A stretch of DNA of 64,000 nucleotides from an uncultured Poribacteria bacterium. Its GTDB lineage: Bacteria; Poribacteria; WGA-4E; PCPOR2b. Each line of letters opens with the position of its first letter. Position 1 is the first letter of the stretch. Of the stretch, positions 63,087 to 64,000 are shown piece after piece. A model generated the notes under the pieces. It saw only the letters and a list, made by a program, of their open reading frames with translations. It was not told the DNA's origin and ran no database searches. The stretch lies in assembly GCA_958296125.1 (NCBI GenBank), contig OY282444.1:3257623-3321622 (forward strand). Reading direction: 5' to 3'. The position numbers and the translations under genes were made by a program.

Positions 63087-63737
63087 ATGAAACTCCAATC
63101 AACCTTTGCTTATCTCTTTCTGGCGTTCAGTATTGTTTCATTTTATGGGTGTACCACGGTTCCGGGGTTCATCGCTGATCAAACATGGAGTGAGAACTAC
63201 GCCCTTATGGCAGGTGTACAAGCCAATGATCCAGCCATCGTTGATGGAGATCTCAAAACGATTGGTCAATCCCAGTATGTCGAGGCATCGTCGGATGTCA
63301 TTCAAAGTCATCACGCCTCCTCCGAATCGGTGATACTCCTGCCCGTCCCGAAATCCATCCATCGCGTTGTGTTGCATTCCTCCAACATGGAGGCATTTGA
63401 TATATGGGTGGCTGACAACCAAGGAAGATGGGGGCGGATCAAGGAGATTAAAAGCATTACACAGAAGGTCATTGATGTTCGACTGAATCGCGCCGTGCGC
63501 ACGACCGGCGTTAAAATTCGGATTCGTCGCACTTCAGATGATGCAGAGCTTCGGCAGAAGAACATCCAACGGATCCGCGGATGGCGGATTTACTCTGGGC
63601 ACGTTCGGGCACCTGCGAAGATTTCTGAAATTGAACTATACGGCTTCGCCTCCAAACGGGACGTGGAAGACGCACAAAACGCGCTTTCTCAGGAGGAGAC
63701 AGACGAGAAGGAGCTCGATGAATTGTTGGAATTTTAG
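63087..63737 (+). CDS. Predicted lipoprotein with a discoidin-like domain
   Basis: The 216-residue protein has a signal with lipobox (FYGC, Cys22). The mature part from about 40 has a beta-rich domain with QTWSENYALMAGVQ, SVILLPVPKSIHRVVLHSS, EAFDIWVADNQGRW and KISEIELYGFASK, which fits a discoidin/F5/8 C-type jelly roll as in carbohydrate-binding modules. The C-terminal tail is Glu/Asp rich. It follows the gluzincin lipoprotein by 6 bp and may bind its substrate. The family call is by fold pattern, so modest confidence. Confidence 0.72.
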   Translation: MKLQSTFAYLFLAFSIVSFYGCTTVPGFIADQTWSENYALMAGVQANDPAIVDGDLKTIGQSQYVEASSDVIQSHHASSESVILLPVPKSIHRVVLHSSNMEAFDIWVADNQGRWGRIKEIKSITQKVIDVRLNRAVRTTGVKIRIRRTSDDAELRQKNIQRIRGWRIYSGHVRAPAKISEIELYGFASKRDVEDAQNALSQEETDEKELDELLEF

Positions 63738-63774
63738 GCAGGACCGATAGATATACCTCTATTTTTTGATGTCG

Positions 63775-64000
63775 TTAATAATCTAAATTGGCGAGAAGCT
63801 CTTTTATCTTTTCCTCAATCAATATGTCGTCACCGGGAGCAAAACCCACGCTACGGTGGCGAACAATTCCTTTCCTGTCAATATAGTATGTGCACGGGAT
63901 GCCGCTGATGTCATATCCCTGAGATTGGGTGCGCCCATCTAAAAGCACGGTGTATGAGATCTGGGGTTCCGCAAACTTCTTCACTTTCATATAATCTGTT
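63775..64000 (-). CDS. C-terminal part of a TlpA/thioredoxin-like protein (runs off the window)
   Basis: The reading frame is open to the window edge, so the visible 75 residues are only the C terminus. QSQGYDISGIPCTYYIDRKG matches the C-terminal half of TlpA/AhpC-TSA-type thioredoxins (VxGIPTTFxIDxxG with the cis-Pro), followed by IVRHRSVGFAPGD. The CxxC motif, if any, lies beyond 64000. A Met at 63990 is internal, not the start. Confidence 0.75.
   Translation of the reverse strand, partial: TDYMKVKKFAEPQISYTVLLDGRTQSQGYDISGIPCTYYIDRKGIVRHRSVGFAPGDDILIEEKIKELLANLDY

Noticed and set aside
1-64000. tRNA, rRNA, CRISPR arrays, prophage, toxin-antitoxin or biosynthetic gene cluster
   Set aside because: Nothing that meets the usual sequence patterns was found on reading through the window.

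Overview
The window is about 64 kb of ordinary bacterial chromosome from an uncultured Gram-negative lineage, most likely Candidatus Poribacteria or a close relative. The pointers are two secreted proteins ending in the NYPNPFN-type C-terminal module, three phytanoyl-CoA-dioxygenase-like proteins within 5 kb, two mandelate-racemase/enolase-family enzymes, sugar isomerase and Gfo/Idh/MocA genes, a CBM9-like/DUF5916 protein and TonB-dependent receptors. This taxonomic call is inference; no rRNA marker is present. I saw no tRNA, rRNA, CRISPR array or prophage. Mobile DNA is limited to an IS200/IS605-type right-end relic (about 8.0-8.3 kb), one MITE-like element (58.3 kb) and families of small palindromes and short repeats.

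Layout. 0-1.2 kb: enolase-superfamily dehydratase (-). 1.7-7.7 kb: a 2,014-residue surface protein with discoidin-like and CBM9-like modules and eight copies of a roughly 130-residue repeat. 7.9-11.4 kb: IS relic, M28 peptidase and overlapping mobA-moeA (molybdenum cofactor). 11.4-17.1 kb: second enolase-superfamily enzyme (-), alpha/beta hydrolase, phosphoglycerate mutase, polysaccharide pyruvyl transferase-like protein. 17.2-25.7 kb: mostly minus-strand DUF5069-like protein, TPR/beta-propeller protein, amidohydrolase, PspA plus a DUF2170-like partner, and a subtilase; one GT9 glycosyltransferase on plus. 26-36.5 kb: tandem TonB receptors, CBM9-like/DUF5916 protein, HAF-repeat protein. 36.5-41 kb: a small barrel-like protein, then a probable zinc-uptake locus made of a small His/Cys membrane protein, a His/Asp/Glu-rich lipoprotein and a ZnuD-like receptor. 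41-45.6 kb: PQQ-like propeller, SMP-30 lactonase, lipoate ligase overlapping an FGE-fold membrane protein. 45.7-49.8 kb: membrane spermidine-synthase-like protein, Tat-exported flavoprotein and SpeD. 49.9-54.1 kb: sugar or cyclitol catabolism genes. 54.3-64 kb: MurB, three PhyH-like proteins, a fused double DNA methyltransferase, an aminotransferase, two lipoproteins and the end of a TlpA-like gene.

Working together. Three sets look functional as units: the zinc locus, whose two starts are preceded by their own sigma-70-like promoters; the SpeE-like/flavoprotein/SpeD set, which could make and oxidise an aminopropylated amine at the membrane and shares a window with PspA-DUF2170, another envelope-stress type pair; and the 50-54 kb catabolic run. 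Vegetative promoters of clear TTGACA/TATAAT type with 17-18 bp spacers recur in front of many genes and helped choose starts.
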